Shown: piece after piece, positions 36,017 to 45,493 of the stretch
How the letters are laid out: every line of letters begins with the position of its first letter
Numbering within the stretch: the first letter of the stretch is position 1
Translations under genes and position numbers: made by a program
The notes under the pieces: model-generated
Told to the model about the DNA's origin: nothing
The model's database searches: none
The model's input: only the letters and a program-made list of their open reading frames with translations
DNA from: an uncultured Clostridia bacterium
GTDB lineage: Bacteria; Bacillota; Clostridia; Christensenellales; Aristaeellaceae
Length of the DNA: 64,000 nt
Direction: 5' to 3'
Assembly (NCBI GenBank): GCA_934630705.1
Contig: CAKTWP010000009.1
Location: forward strand, 1 to 64,000

Positions 36017-36154
36017 GCGGAAATATGCTTCGTCCCGTCCTTCTTTTTGGCTCTCGCGCCTGTTTTCAGGAAAACCGCATGGAAAAAAAGTTCTCAACCA
36101 CCGTGAAAATTGATAATCTGCCGATATTTTTCCCTTTTCATACCGGATTATCGC

Positions 36155-36198
36155 TTGTCATCCGGCAGCCTTTGGATGTATGATAAGATGTATGATAA
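36155..36198 (+). promoter_or_regulatory. promoter of the AraC sensor-regulator with duplicated -10
   Basis: -35 TTGTCA (36155-36160) lies 18 bases before TATGAT (36179-36184). The 12-base block GATGTATGATAA occurs twice in tandem (36175-36186, 36187-36198), giving a second -10 at 36191-36196. Confidence 0.6.
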
Positions 36199-36232
36199 TG
36201 AAAAATGATTCTCAGCAAGGGAGCGCCGCAAA

Positions 36233-38440
36233 ATGAAGCCGCATCGGAAAATGAGTCCCACGCTCAAGCGTTTTTTGATTTTCTATTTCGTCTTTGCGCT
36301 GGTGTTTATCTGCGCGTATATTCCGGTGTATTCCTATATGCACGGAACGATTTACGAAAACGTGCGCGCGCAGGCCCAGCAGCGGCTGGACGGGGGCATG
36401 AGCGCGCTGGATTCGTCCGCCTCCGTGCTGCTCAATCTCTATACGGCCACCCGGAAGGATTCCCGGTTCCGCACGCTGAAAACCGTGCGGGGAAACCTGG
36501 GCGCACCTTCGGACATTGCCGCGCTGGTGGACGCCTTCCGCTATCCCATTCTTTCCGCTCCGCTGATTACGGACGCGGGGGTGGTCTGCTCCGAAACGCT
36601 GGCCATCACCAAGCAGCGTTCCTTTTATTCAAGCGCGTTTTATTCCTTCTATCCCGGGTTCACTCAGTGCCGGGGCCTGAGCTTTGAGGAATGGTTCGGC
36701 CAGCTGGCGGGCCGGGGCGTTGGCGGCGGCTGGCTGCCGGAAGGCATGTATTATTCCCGGGAAAGCGACAGCTTTTATCCCGCCCTGTGCTATGGGCGCG
36801 TCTGGTATGCGGCTTCGGGCGTTACGCCCATTGTGTTTTACGGGCTGGTGGATGCGGATGCGCTGATTGGGCAGATGGCGGCGAAGGAAGTGCTTTCCAA
36901 CGGCTATCTGAAGATTCTGGGCGGGAACGGGGAGGTGCTGGCCCTGCGGGGCAATGCCCAGACGGACGGCACGGAGGTGATCCGCGCGGTCTCCGGGCAG
37001 ACGCAGCTGTCCGTGGAGGTGGGGTTGCCCAAGGCGTATCTGCTGGCCCAATTGGTGCCGCTGGAACGGATGATTATCATATATCTCATCGGGCTGCTGG
37101 CCATTGCGGTGGTGCTGGTGGTGGTGTTTTCCCATCGCAGCGCCCGGCCCATGCAAAGGCTGCTGCGCTCCATTGATCAGGCTTCCCTGCCCGAAATCGC
37201 TACGCCCCCGGCCGAAAGGAAGCGGATTTTCGCCAAGCTGGAACGGGACTATGACACGGTGGCGTCCTCATTTTCGCAGATGGACAGCCTGCTCAAATCC
37301 AGCGCCCAGGTGATTCAGGAGCAGAAGGAGAAGCTGTGCGATCAGCTGTTTGACAAAGCGCTGCTGCGTTCCCTTTATTCCGCCCAGGAGCGGCAGGATT
37401 TCGCCTATTTCTTCCCGGGCTTCCCCCATCCCTTCCAGCTGGCGCTGCTCAAATGCGATCAGGCGCAGGGCTCCGTGGAGGAGGCGGCGCAGATGCGCAC
37501 GCTGATGCTCCGGCAGGCCCAGGCGCTTTTACCCGCACTGTATTACGCCCATGCGCTGCCCAGCGGCGGCGTGATTCTGGTGCTGGCCCACTGCCAGCTT
37601 GAGGAGATGCAGACGCTGCAAAAGCGCCTGACGGAGGAAAGCGATGTGGCGGTGCATGTGCTTTTGTCCCAGCCCTTCTCCGCAGAGAGCGAGCTGTCCG
37701 CCGCCTTTGAGCAGGTGCAATATCTGGATCTGCTGCCGGCGGATTCGGATGTGGTGGCCTTCCAGCAGCTCAGCAGCATGGAAACGGGCCACGCCTCCCT
37801 GCCCCTGAGCTTTTCCGCACTGCAGGAGATGTACGAAGCCCTGTCCACCGGCAATGACGCGCTGGCGCGGATCATCCTGAATGATTGCGCGGATCAGCTG
37901 ATGACCCATGCCGACCGGGTGATGCTGGCGCGGCATACCTATTCCATGATCGGCCATATGCTGGCCCATATGAAGCTGGAATACTCCGCCGCGCTGTTTG
38001 CGGTGGTGATTCCCGGGTTTGACGGGCGCAATCTGGAGCGGCTGTTCCGGCAGGAGCTGCCGGAATGCTTCCGAAGGGTCTGCGTTTCGCTGCTGGAAAA
38101 TCAGGCCCCCCAGAGCGATCTGGACACGGCCGTGCTGCGCTTCATCAACGAAAACCTCTTTTCCCCGGATATGTGCGTCACCTTCGTGGCCGACCGCTTT
38201 TCCATCGCCAAAGCCACGCTGCAAAAAATCATCAAAGCGGCCACCGGCGCCACCTTCTCCGCCTATATCAGCGCCCAGCGGCTGGAACGGGCCTATCAGC
38301 TGCTGCAGGAGCCCGGTGTATCGGTGCAGAAGGTCAGCGAATTGTGCGGCTTTTCCTCCCCCAATTCATTCTACAAGGCTTTCCGCCGCCGCTACGGCGC
38401 AGCGCCCAGCGCGGTGACGGAGGAGGCTGAAGATAGTTGA
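36233..38440 (+). CDS. membrane-bound AraC-family regulator with extracytoplasmic sensor (YtdP/YesS type)
   Basis: The 735-residue protein has an N-terminal transmembrane helix (about 12-35), an extracytoplasmic sensor (about 36-275) and a second transmembrane helix (about 280-300). A linker and middle domain follow, then a C-terminal double helix-turn-helix (about 630-728) with DRFSIAKATLQKIIKAATG and CGFSSPNSFYKAFRRRYG. Such one-component regulators sense a sugar outside the membrane and activate the adjacent Lpl-type transporter. It is divergent from the binding-protein gene at 35954, its likely target. AAGGGAG precedes the ATG. Confidence 0.92.
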   Translation: MKPHRKMSPTLKRFLIFYFVFALVFICAYIPVYSYMHGTIYENVRAQAQQRLDGGMSALDSSASVLLNLYTATRKDSRFRTLKTVRGNLGAPSDIAALVDAFRYPILSAPLITDAGVVCSETLAITKQRSFYSSAFYSFYPGFTQCRGLSFEEWFGQLAGRGVGGGWLPEGMYYSRESDSFYPALCYGRVWYAASGVTPIVFYGLVDADALIGQMAAKEVLSNGYLKILGGNGEVLALRGNAQTDGTEVIRAVSGQTQLSVEVGLPKAYLLAQLVPLERMIIIYLIGLLAIAVVLVVVFSHRSARPMQRLLRSIDQASLPEIATPPAERKRIFAKLERDYDTVASSFSQMDSLLKSSAQVIQEQKEKLCDQLFDKALLRSLYSAQERQDFAYFFPGFPHPFQLALLKCDQAQGSVEEAAQMRTLMLRQAQALLPALYYAHALPSGGVILVLAHCQLEEMQTLQKRLTEESDVAVHVLLSQPFSAESELSAAFEQVQYLDLLPADSDVVAFQQLSSMETGHASLPLSFSALQEMYEALSTGNDALARIILNDCADQLMTHADRVMLARHTYSMIGHMLAHMKLEYSAALFAVVIPGFDGRNLERLFRQELPECFRRVCVSLLENQAPQSDLDTAVLRFINENLFSPDMCVTFVADRFSIAKATLQKIIKAATGATFSAYISAQRLERAYQLLQEPGVSVQKVSELCGFSSPNSFYKAFRRRYGAAPSAVTEEAEDS

Positions 38441-38547
38441 GGAATTATTCTGAGGAACCGCTTTTTGCGTCCAAGCGCCATACAGAAAAACAGCGAAAAA
38501 ATCTTCCTCACGCAATCCATAAACGGCTTTCTTCGGAAGCGCGCAAA

Positions 38548-38579
38548 AGGGGTATTCTTTCTCATGAAAGAATACCCCT
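38548..38579. repeat. variable-stem hairpin unit, copy F (14-bp perfect stem)
   Basis: 38548-38561 is perfectly complementary to 38566-38579 with a 4-nt loop. It is preceded by GGCTTTCTTCGG and GCGCAAA, and followed by CTCGCATATTTTG. It separates the convergent regulator and ABC permease genes and may act as a terminator for both. Confidence 0.8.
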
Positions 38580-38599
38580 CTCGCATATTTTGTTTTTGC

Positions 38600-40252
38600 T
38601 TACCCCTGCCGGTATTTTCGATCGGCGGTGCGCATGAGCCAGGCATGGGCAGCCAGAGAGCAGGCCAGCAGCAGGGCAATGAGAATCGCGCTGTAGGGGA
38701 GCATCTGCATGCCGGCGCTGAGCATCAGATAGCTCAGTCCCCCCAGGGCGATCAGAATTCCCCAGCTCACCAGCAGCCCCACCAGCGCGCCGGATTTTTG
38801 CTTGATGGCCTCGGTTTCCGTAAGCCAATCCAGGTTGGGATTGGCCACGTCGTTGCTCAGCGCGATGGCGCCGCACAGATACGCATACAGCAGGCAGATC
38901 ACCAGCGCCAGCGCCACATGCACCGCCAAAGCGGGAATGGCAACAGCCAGAATCACGGCGGCGATCAGGCAGCCCGCTGCGGACAGCCCCAGCCCCAGCG
39001 CCATTTTCGCCTGGATGATCGTGCGGGCCGAAACAGGCAGCGCGGTCATGGCGCTATGGTCCTTGCCCTCCCGGGTGACGGCAGTGGACAGCGCGGGATT
39101 GATCCCCGCCATGAATGCCATCAGCGCCGCGAAAATGGCCACCATCACGCCGCCGTTCATCCCGTCCAGAATGCCCTGCAGGCTTTCGCCCTCATCCATA
39201 TTGCTTTGGATGGAGAAAAACATCACCGCGATCATCAGGGCGGGCATCAGGGCCGTGGGCAGGGTGTTGGTGGCGTAAGCCGAGGTGCGGATCGTGCGCT
39301 TCCATTCCAGGCCCAGGCAGGCCCGGAAAGCGGATTTGCCCTGGAAGGACGCTTTGCCTTTAACCTTGCGCTGGATAGACGGCGTTTCGCTTTGAAGCAG
39401 GGACAGCTTCCGATACACCGCGCCCACGCCCCACAGCGTCAGCCCGGCAGCGGCAGCGCAGCTGAGCAGGAACAGCGCCAGCTGGCCCCAATCTCCGCAC
39501 AGGCCGCCGGCCGCCCAGGCAGCGGGCGGGAAGGCGCGGGTGAGGGCGGAAATCCGGGCGCTGTTGCTGGCGAAAAAGCTGGTCAGAAACTCCTGAGATT
39601 CATCGGGCATCAGCGCGCCCATCCGCATGCAGCAGAACATGTAAATGCCCAGGAACAGAATGCCGCCTACCGTGGCCATCGCCTCCCGGCGCTTCCACAG
39701 GCTGGACAGACGGATCAGCAGCGTGGACAGGAACGCCACAATGGCCACCGGAATCACCGGCGCACCGATGAGCACCAGCACCAGCCGCAGAAAAAAGCCT
39801 GGGCTCTGGCCCATGCGAATGCCATACAGAAGGCCCGCAGGCAGAAGGAACAGCGCGCTGCCCGCCATTTCGCTGAGCCATACGTCCGTCAGCTTGGCGG
39901 CCAGCAGCGTTCGCGGCTTGACCGGCAGGGAAGCCATAAAGGCGTTGTCCCGGGTGAAATACAACGAGCTGAGAATAAAGAAGAACGCCAGAATCAGGGT
40001 GCTTACCATCGCGCCCATCACCGCCAGATCCAGCAGCAGGTCCGCCATGTTCATCTCCATCAGGGCAGAAAGCACCGCGTTTTCAAAAAAAATCAGGAAT
40101 CCGGCCAGATAGACCACCAGCACCGCATAGCCAATCAGCTTGCCCAGGGTCTTTTTCCGCTCGGTTTGCATGCTGGCGCGCAGATTGGCCGGCTTCAGCG
40201 CGGCCCAGCGGGATAAAAGCTGCAGCCGCAGCAGCGCGGAAAACGTCTTCAT
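38600..40252 (-). CDS. ABC-2-type exporter permease
   Basis: A 550-residue integral membrane protein with about twelve hydrophobic segments in two halves, joined by a basic loop (QRKVKGKASFQGKSAFRACLGLEWKRT, about 300-325). SLPVKPRTLLAAKL and ALPVSARTIIQAKM are matching cytoplasmic segments in the two halves, suggesting internal duplication. It forms the channel for the ATPase encoded just upstream (4-base ATGA overlap). The exported substrate is unknown. Confidence 0.85.
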   Translation of the reverse strand: MKTFSALLRLQLLSRWAALKPANLRASMQTERKKTLGKLIGYAVLVVYLAGFLIFFENAVLSALMEMNMADLLLDLAVMGAMVSTLILAFFFILSSLYFTRDNAFMASLPVKPRTLLAAKLTDVWLSEMAGSALFLLPAGLLYGIRMGQSPGFFLRLVLVLIGAPVIPVAIVAFLSTLLIRLSSLWKRREAMATVGGILFLGIYMFCCMRMGALMPDESQEFLTSFFASNSARISALTRAFPPAAWAAGGLCGDWGQLALFLLSCAAAAGLTLWGVGAVYRKLSLLQSETPSIQRKVKGKASFQGKSAFRACLGLEWKRTIRTSAYATNTLPTALMPALMIAVMFFSIQSNMDEGESLQGILDGMNGGVMVAIFAALMAFMAGINPALSTAVTREGKDHSAMTALPVSARTIIQAKMALGLGLSAAGCLIAAVILAVAIPALAVHVALALVICLLYAYLCGAIALSNDVANPNLDWLTETEAIKQKSGALVGLLVSWGILIALGGLSYLMLSAGMQMLPYSAILIALLLACSLAAHAWLMRTADRKYRQG

Positions 40253-40986
40253 TGCGCATCCCCTCCGTCATCGGTGAGCTCCAGGAAAAGCTGCTCCAGG
40301 CTGGCCCCCACCTCGCCGGAGCGCAGCTGCTCCAGGGTACCCTCCGCCCGCAGCTGCCCATGGGAGATCACGCCGATGCGGGTGCACAGCCGCTCGGCCA
40401 CTTCCAGCACATGGGTGGAGAAAAACACGGTGTTTCCCGCCTGACAATGGCGCTGCATTTCTTCCTTGAGCAGATGCGCCGCCCGGGGATCCAGCCCGCT
40501 GAGGGGCTCATCCAGAATCCATACCGGCGGCTGATGAATCAGCGCGCCGATCACCACCAGCTTCTGCTTCATGCCCTTGGAATAGGAGCGGATCTGGCTG
40601 TTCACCGCGCCTTCCAGATCAAACAGCGACAGGTACTTTTCAATATGGTTTTTCCGCTGCGCTGCGCTGACCTGATAAATATCCGCCATGAAATTCAGAT
40701 ATTCCATACCGGTGAGCCGGTCGTAAAGGTCGTTGCCGTCAGGCACATAGCCGATCAGGCGCTGGGCGGCCAACCGGTCCGCCGCCATATCATGGCCCGC
40801 CATGATCACGCTGCCGCTGTCCGGCGCCAGAATCCCCGTCATCAGCTTGATGGCGGTGGTTTTGCCTGCGCCATTGGGGCCGATAAAGCCGAACAGCTCG
40901 CCGCCCTTCACGTGCAGCGTCACATCATCCAGGGCCTTTACCCCGTTTTTCGCATACGTTTTGGTTACATGCTGAAAATCAATCAT
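40249..40986 (-). CDS. ABC transporter ATP-binding protein (CcmA/NatA-type)
   Basis: The 245-residue ATPase has Walker A GPNGAGKTT, a Q-loop, signature RSYSKGMKQKL, Walker B VWILDEPLSGLD and switch histidine in FFSTHVLE. It belongs to the ABC-2 exporter ATPase group with a C-terminal extension (REEGTLEQL-like region). The ATG at 40986 is chosen as it begins MIDFQHVTK after a GGGGG site. It energises the permease encoded immediately downstream. Confidence 0.92.
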   Translation of the reverse strand: MIDFQHVTKTYAKNGVKALDDVTLHVKGGELFGFIGPNGAGKTTAIKLMTGILAPDSGSVIMAGHDMAADRLAAQRLIGYVPDGNDLYDRLTGMEYLNFMADIYQVSAAQRKNHIEKYLSLFDLEGAVNSQIRSYSKGMKQKLVVIGALIHQPPVWILDEPLSGLDPRAAHLLKEEMQRHCQAGNTVFFSTHVLEVAERLCTRIGVISHGQLRAEGTLEQLRSGEVGASLEQLFLELTDDGGDAQ

Positions 40987-41076
40987 GCCAAAGCCGCCCC
41001 CTTCTTGCTTCAAACTACGACATCATTATAACAATCTTATCGGGATACGGCAACCCATTTCCTGCCAACCATACAA

Positions 41077-41100
41077 AAAAGCGGCTCAAACGCCGCTTTT
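41077..41100. terminator. bidirectional Rho-independent terminator
   Basis: AAAAGCGGC (41077-41085) pairs with GCCGCTTTT (41092-41100) around a 6-nt loop. It lies just past the stop of the RsmF-like gene and ends the CdaA-CdaR-RsmF run. Confidence 0.85.
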
Positions 41101-41120
41101 CGCTGCTTCAACTGACAGGT

Positions 41121-42461
41121 TTATCTGCGCAGCCCCTTGGGATAATGGTTTTTCATGAAGCCGTCGGACGCTTTGGCCCAGCCCAGCTGCAGCCCCCCCA
41201 GCGCCGGGAGCACCCAGCCCCGGAGCGTGTTGGCGCAGGGCAGGGGCTGGCCCGATTGATAGGCCCGGGCGGCGGCTTCATCCACCGGTTGGGACCGCAG
41301 CCCCGGCTGCGCCAGCGCCAGTGCGTGATCTGGCAGAAACAGCTTGCCCTTCACCTCGCCCAGCTGCAGCCCCGCCCGAAGCACCTTCACGCCCGTCAGC
41401 GGCGGCGCATCCGCCAGCAGCACAGAAAGCCGGCCGGCAAAGAGAATGTTGGGAACAGGCGGATGGATAAACTGATCGGCTAAAAATGCATGGGCCGCGG
41501 CCAGCTGATCCCGGGTCGGCGCGGGAAAGGCGGACGGATCGGCTTTTTTCCGGCGGACGGCCGTGGCTTCTTCCGCCTCCTGGTTCCGTTCCAGCAGCGC
41601 CACGAAATGGCCCTCACCCTGAATTTCGTGGGGCCACAAATGGAGCATGCCCTCGTTTTCCGCCAGACCGGGCAGCTGAAAAGGCCGCAGGGAAAAGCCG
41701 GGATGCTGCGATAGAAACGCCTGAATCACGCCCTCGTTTTCCGTGGGATTAAAGGTGCAGGTGCTGTAAACCAGCCGCCCGCCGGGCCGCAGCATCCGGG
41801 CGGCGTGGGTGAGAATCTGCAGCTGACGGCCTGCGCAGCCGGCCGGGGACGCGGTATTCCATTCCAGACGGGTTTCGGGATGACGGCGGAACATGCCCTC
41901 GCCGGAGCAGGGTGCGTCCACCAGCACCTTATCAAAGAACCTCGGCCAGCGGGGGCTCAGCTCCTCGGGCAGAGCGCTGACCACAATGGCGTTGCAAACG
42001 CCCATGCGCTCGATATTCCGGGACAAAATCTGCGCCCGGCTGCCCACCGGCTCATTGCAGACGATCAGCCCACGGCCCTGCAGATACGCCGCCAGCTGGG
42101 TGCTTTTTCCCCCCGGCGCGGCGCACAGATCCAGCACCCGTTCTCCGGGCAGCGGATGGAGCACGGCGGCAGGCGCCATGGCGCTGGGCTCCTGCAGGTA
42201 ATACGCCCCTGCTTCATGGGCCGGCTGCGCACCGGCCGTGGAATCCAGAGACAGATACCATGCGTTTTCCGCCCAGGGGACAGGCTTCAGCGCATCCGGC
42301 GGCGGCACGGCCCCCGGACGCATGCGAACGCCACGGGTGGGCGGGCAAAGATAGCTATGCAAAAAATCGGGCAGTGCAGCGCCCAGCAGGGGCCGCAGCT
42401 GCTCGATCCAGCCTTCGGGAAAGGGAACGGGAGATTCCATGCTTGCTTCATCCATTTCCAT
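41121..42461 (-). CDS. RsmF/RsmB-family rRNA (cytosine-C5) methyltransferase
   Basis: A 446-residue NOL1/NOP2/Sun-family enzyme. The SAM site is LDLCAAPGGKSTQ, motif IV DAPCSGEGMFRRHPE holds the release cysteine, and motif VI YSTCTFNPTENEG holds the nucleophilic cysteine. The C-terminal RsmF-type domains (about 300-440) likely bind RNA. It methylates C5 of a cytosine in 16S rRNA; the target base cannot be told. The start is uncertain: ATG 42461, 42455 or 42440 all lie at the overlap with the preceding gene, and none has a strong ribosome-binding site. Confidence 0.88.
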   Translation of the reverse strand: MEMDEASMESPVPFPEGWIEQLRPLLGAALPDFLHSYLCPPTRGVRMRPGAVPPPDALKPVPWAENAWYLSLDSTAGAQPAHEAGAYYLQEPSAMAPAAVLHPLPGERVLDLCAAPGGKSTQLAAYLQGRGLIVCNEPVGSRAQILSRNIERMGVCNAIVVSALPEELSPRWPRFFDKVLVDAPCSGEGMFRRHPETRLEWNTASPAGCAGRQLQILTHAARMLRPGGRLVYSTCTFNPTENEGVIQAFLSQHPGFSLRPFQLPGLAENEGMLHLWPHEIQGEGHFVALLERNQEAEEATAVRRKKADPSAFPAPTRDQLAAAHAFLADQFIHPPVPNILFAGRLSVLLADAPPLTGVKVLRAGLQLGEVKGKLFLPDHALALAQPGLRSQPVDEAAARAYQSGQPLPCANTLRGWVLPALGGLQLGWAKASDGFMKNHYPKGLRR

Positions 42462-43362
42462 TCTTTTGTTCCGGCCGCGTCCAGCTCCTGAAGGTGCTGG
42501 CTTTCCGGTTGGGATACACCGGCTCGTGGAACGCCTGCTCCCGATCCACAACCGGGGGCAGCCCATCCAGCATGCCTTCTTCTTCCTCGTCCGCGGCGGT
42601 CAGCCGCTCGTGAAGAGAGAAGCGCTTCTTGAGCTGGGCCCGGCCGCGCCGGGGATTGCGCCCTGCAGGCGTTTCCGCTGCATCGTTGCCGGGCGTGGGC
42701 AGCCAGGCCTCCGGCGGCTCTTCCTGGGCCGCGAGGGAGGGCGCTGAAAAACGTTCGTCCGGCTGCATCGGTAATTCGTTCCCATAAGGGCTGTGATAAT
42801 AGACAGCGTTTTGATAAACCGGCGTTGGAGGGACGTAAGGATCCTCCGGCTGCGCATAGGCGTTGGGCGCAGGAACGGCCTGGCCATAGACGGGGCCGGG
42901 ATTGTCTGCCGGCGCATCCGATGCGGCATAGCCGGGATCCGCATACGGCGCATCCGGAAATGAAACGGGCGGCTGCGGCGCGGGTTGCTCCCACAAAGCA
43001 GGATCATCCCAGGCTTCCTCCCGCGGCGCATGCATGGTATCGGAAATATCCAGATTCACGCCGCCCTGATATCCCCGGGCGAACCGCCGGTTGGCCTCCG
43101 CCTGCCGCCGGGACGGCCGGGAAAAGAGGCGGCGCAGCTTGGTACGCCAGACCAGATAGGGCCGCCAGCGAATCAGCCAGACCAGATAATCCATGCAGGT
43201 CGCGCCTGCGCAGATCACCGCCACCACGATCAGCCAATAATCGCCCAGCCAGCTGAAAAACCGGCTGAGCCGGCCCGACGCCGCCGCGGCCCAGATGCCT
43301 TCGATCATGGATCGGATACCGCTGAAAAGCACGGAAAAGAGCGTATTGGCAAAGGCGTTCAT
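42448..43362 (-). CDS. hypothetical membrane-anchored protein with Pro/Ala/Tyr-rich cytoplasmic tail
   Basis: Unrecognised, 304 residues. One or two hydrophobic segments (about 8-28 and 40-66) are followed by a basic cluster (WRTKLRRLFSRPSRRQ) that suggests a cytoplasmic C-terminus. A low-complexity region rich in Pro, Ala, Tyr and Gln runs from about 125 to 215, and a charged tail contains DEEEEGML. It sits directly after cdaR (4-base overlap), where glmM is found in many Firmicutes, and before the RsmF-like gene. A scaffolding role in the CdaA complex or cell envelope is possible but unproven. Confidence 0.6.
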   Translation of the reverse strand: MNAFANTLFSVLFSGIRSMIEGIWAAAASGRLSRFFSWLGDYWLIVVAVICAGATCMDYLVWLIRWRPYLVWRTKLRRLFSRPSRRQAEANRRFARGYQGGVNLDISDTMHAPREEAWDDPALWEQPAPQPPVSFPDAPYADPGYAASDAPADNPGPVYGQAVPAPNAYAQPEDPYVPPTPVYQNAVYYHSPYGNELPMQPDERFSAPSLAAQEEPPEAWLPTPGNDAAETPAGRNPRRGRAQLKKRFSLHERLTAADEEEEGMLDGLPPVVDREQAFHEPVYPNRKASTFRSWTRPEQKNGNG

Positions 43363-44453
43363 TCTGGCTCTCCATCCTCCGCAATGGGCGCGATGGAAAC
43401 CGTCACATACGCCTGATTATCGCTCATGTTTACGATGCTGCCTGGGCTGCTGATGGTGATCAGCTTGGTCACATCCTGGCTTTCGCCGTTGAGACGCACC
43501 TGAGACACCAGATAAAGCAGCTTATTGCCGTCCTCAAAATCGCTCAGATCGGTGGCCGCAATGGTCACATATTCCGGCTCCACGGTAACGCCAGTGATCT
43601 CGTAGCCCTCTGCCGGAGAGCCAACCACCAGATCCTTCTGATTGATGGCCACTTCCATGGTAGGATACAGGGTCTGATCAACGATAATATCCCGCAGCGC
43701 CACGGACTGGCTGGTCACCGTGAGATTGGAGCCATCCACCGGGTTGCCCATGCGATCCTCGAAGGTGTAGGATACGGTGGTGCGGGCGGTGCCGGGCATG
43801 GCGGAGAGCAGACTGGCGTCATACTGGGCCACGCACCGGGCAATGGAATCCACCACCGACCGGGGACCGCCGATGTTGACCGTGGTGGGGTCGCAGGAGG
43901 GCGGATCGGCATAGAAGCCGGCAGGCACGGCGCCCACCGTGTTGATCTGCACGGGAATACGGGTGCGGGTGGTGTATTCCTCCACCTGCACGGTGATATA
44001 CTGGGTGGAAATCTCGGTCACGTTGCCGTAAAGAGCCGCATTGGTGGAGGAGGCGGTGAGCTTGATTTTCTGTTCCCCGGCGGCGTTGATCTGGGACAGA
44101 TTGGCCCGCACGGTATAGCGATCCGCAGTGGCGGAGCTGTAATTGCGCTGAGGCACCTGCACCTTGATTTTCACCGGCTCGATGTTTTCCAGCCCGGAAA
44201 CCACGATGTATCCGTTTTGCTGCAGCACCGTCGCGTTGGCGACTGTCACCTTCACATCCGTGAACACCTTGTCCCGCAGCAGGGTATTATCCTGAGAAAC
44301 CAGCCCGCCCCACAGGCACAGGGCCAGCACCAGGCTGGTCAGCTTCCAGCCCCATTGATGGGTGATATGCTTCCAGACGCGCTGGATAATTTCCCGATGC
44401 CGCTGCTTTTTTACGGCCTTGTTCGGGGCGCTGCCCGGCTCACGCTTCATCAT
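43359..44453 (-). CDS. cdaR: CdaR (YbbR-domain) regulator of diadenylate cyclase
   Basis: A 364-residue membrane-anchored protein with a short basic cytoplasmic N-terminus, one transmembrane helix (about 33-52, VLALCLWGGLVS) and about four extracellular YbbR repeats, each with a (V/I)xVxVP-type strand and a GLENIEPVKI or GAVPAGFY-type turn. CdaR binds and modulates CdaA. A GGAGG site inside the cdaA 3' end precedes the ATG, and the reading frames overlap by 14 bases. Confidence 0.9.
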   Translation of the reverse strand: MMKREPGSAPNKAVKKQRHREIIQRVWKHITHQWGWKLTSLVLALCLWGGLVSQDNTLLRDKVFTDVKVTVANATVLQQNGYIVVSGLENIEPVKIKVQVPQRNYSSATADRYTVRANLSQINAAGEQKIKLTASSTNAALYGNVTEISTQYITVQVEEYTTRTRIPVQINTVGAVPAGFYADPPSCDPTTVNIGGPRSVVDSIARCVAQYDASLLSAMPGTARTTVSYTFEDRMGNPVDGSNLTVTSQSVALRDIIVDQTLYPTMEVAINQKDLVVGSPAEGYEITGVTVEPEYVTIAATDLSDFEDGNKLLYLVSQVRLNGESQDVTKLITISSPGSIVNMSDNQAYVTVSIAPIAEDGEPE

Positions 44454-45303
44454 TGCCAGCGCCTCCTTTCACGGAAATGCGCCGCTTGTGGATCAGCTGC
44501 CACAGCCGCGTGTGCTCCTCATGATACATGCCCCGCAGCACCTTGCGCAGGCTTTCCGCATCCAGATGCCGGGTCAGCTTGCCGCCCCGGGCCATGCTGA
44601 TGATGCCAGTTTCTTCGCTGACGATGAGCACGGTGGCGTCCGTGCTTTCGCTGATGCCCAGGCCCGCCCGGTGGCGGGTGCCCAGATCCCGGCTAATGGT
44701 GCTGGATTCACTCAGGGACAGCACGCATGCCGCCGCCACAATCCGATCCCCGCGGATAATCACCGCGCCGTCATGCAGGGGCGTATTGGGCTCGAAGATG
44801 TTTTCCAGCAGGGGCGCGGAAATCAGCGAATCAATGGCCGTGCCCGTCTCGGTCACGTCCTTCAGGCCGGTGCGCTGCTCAAACACGATCAGTGCGCCCA
44901 CCCGCCGCTTGGCCAGCCGCAGCAGGCACTGGGTGATTTCGTCCACCACCCGCTCGCTTTCATCCCGATCCGCAGGCCTGTCCAGCTTCGTGCTGCGGCC
45001 GATTTGCTCCAGCGCCTTGCGCAGCTCCGGCTGGAACAGAATCAGCAGCGCCACCATGCCGTTGTTCAGAATGCTCCGCAGCACCCAGTTCAGCGCCGTC
45101 AGGCCGATCAGCTCGCTCAAATAGCTGGCCACGATGATCATGGCCAGGCCCTTGAGCACCTGCATGGCCCGGGTCTGATGGGTCAGCAGCACCAATTGAT
45201 AAATCAGAAATGCGACAATGGCAATATCAATATAATCCACCAAGGTGGGGCGATGGATTAGATTCCAGAAAAAGATCTGCACCTGGTTCCAAAAAGCCGT
45301 CAA
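44440..45303 (-). CDS. cdaA: diadenylate cyclase CdaA
   Basis: Makes cyclic di-AMP from two ATP, controlling potassium and turgor homeostasis. The 287-residue protein has three N-terminal transmembrane helices (about 24-100) and a DAC domain with DGA (178-180) and RHR (210-212) catalytic motifs. Translation probably begins at TTG 45303 after GAGGG; length and N-terminal helix fit CdaA. First gene of the cdaA-cdaR-(hypothetical)-rsmF run, with its promoter at 45344-45372. Confidence 0.95.
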   Translation of the reverse strand: MTAFWNQVQIFFWNLIHRPTLVDYIDIAIVAFLIYQLVLLTHQTRAMQVLKGLAMIIVASYLSELIGLTALNWVLRSILNNGMVALLILFQPELRKALEQIGRSTKLDRPADRDESERVVDEITQCLLRLAKRRVGALIVFEQRTGLKDVTETGTAIDSLISAPLLENIFEPNTPLHDGAVIIRGDRIVAAACVLSLSESSTISRDLGTRHRAGLGISESTDATVLIVSEETGIISMARGGKLTRHLDAESLRKVLRGMYHEEHTRLWQLIHKRRISVKGGAGNDEA

Positions 45304-45343
45304 GCCGCACCACCCTCACTTTCGTACGGTTTTCAACAAATTT

Positions 45344-45372
45344 ATTATACTACACTTTTGCCCGGCTTAAAA
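45344..45372 (-). promoter_or_regulatory. promoter of the cdaA operon
   Basis: Perfect -10 TATAAT (45349-45344), 17-base spacer and a weak -35 TTTTAA (45372-45367) on the - strand, in an AT-rich stretch. Confidence 0.55.
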
Positions 45373-45493
45373 TCCCCCCGAGCAAGTTTTTTTCAAAATC
45401 TTTACATCTTTTTTACAGCATCGTTTCGTGCTGCAAAGGGGGACATTCAAAAGACGAATTACCGCCGGCTTTTGTTCCGGCATTTCCGCATTT

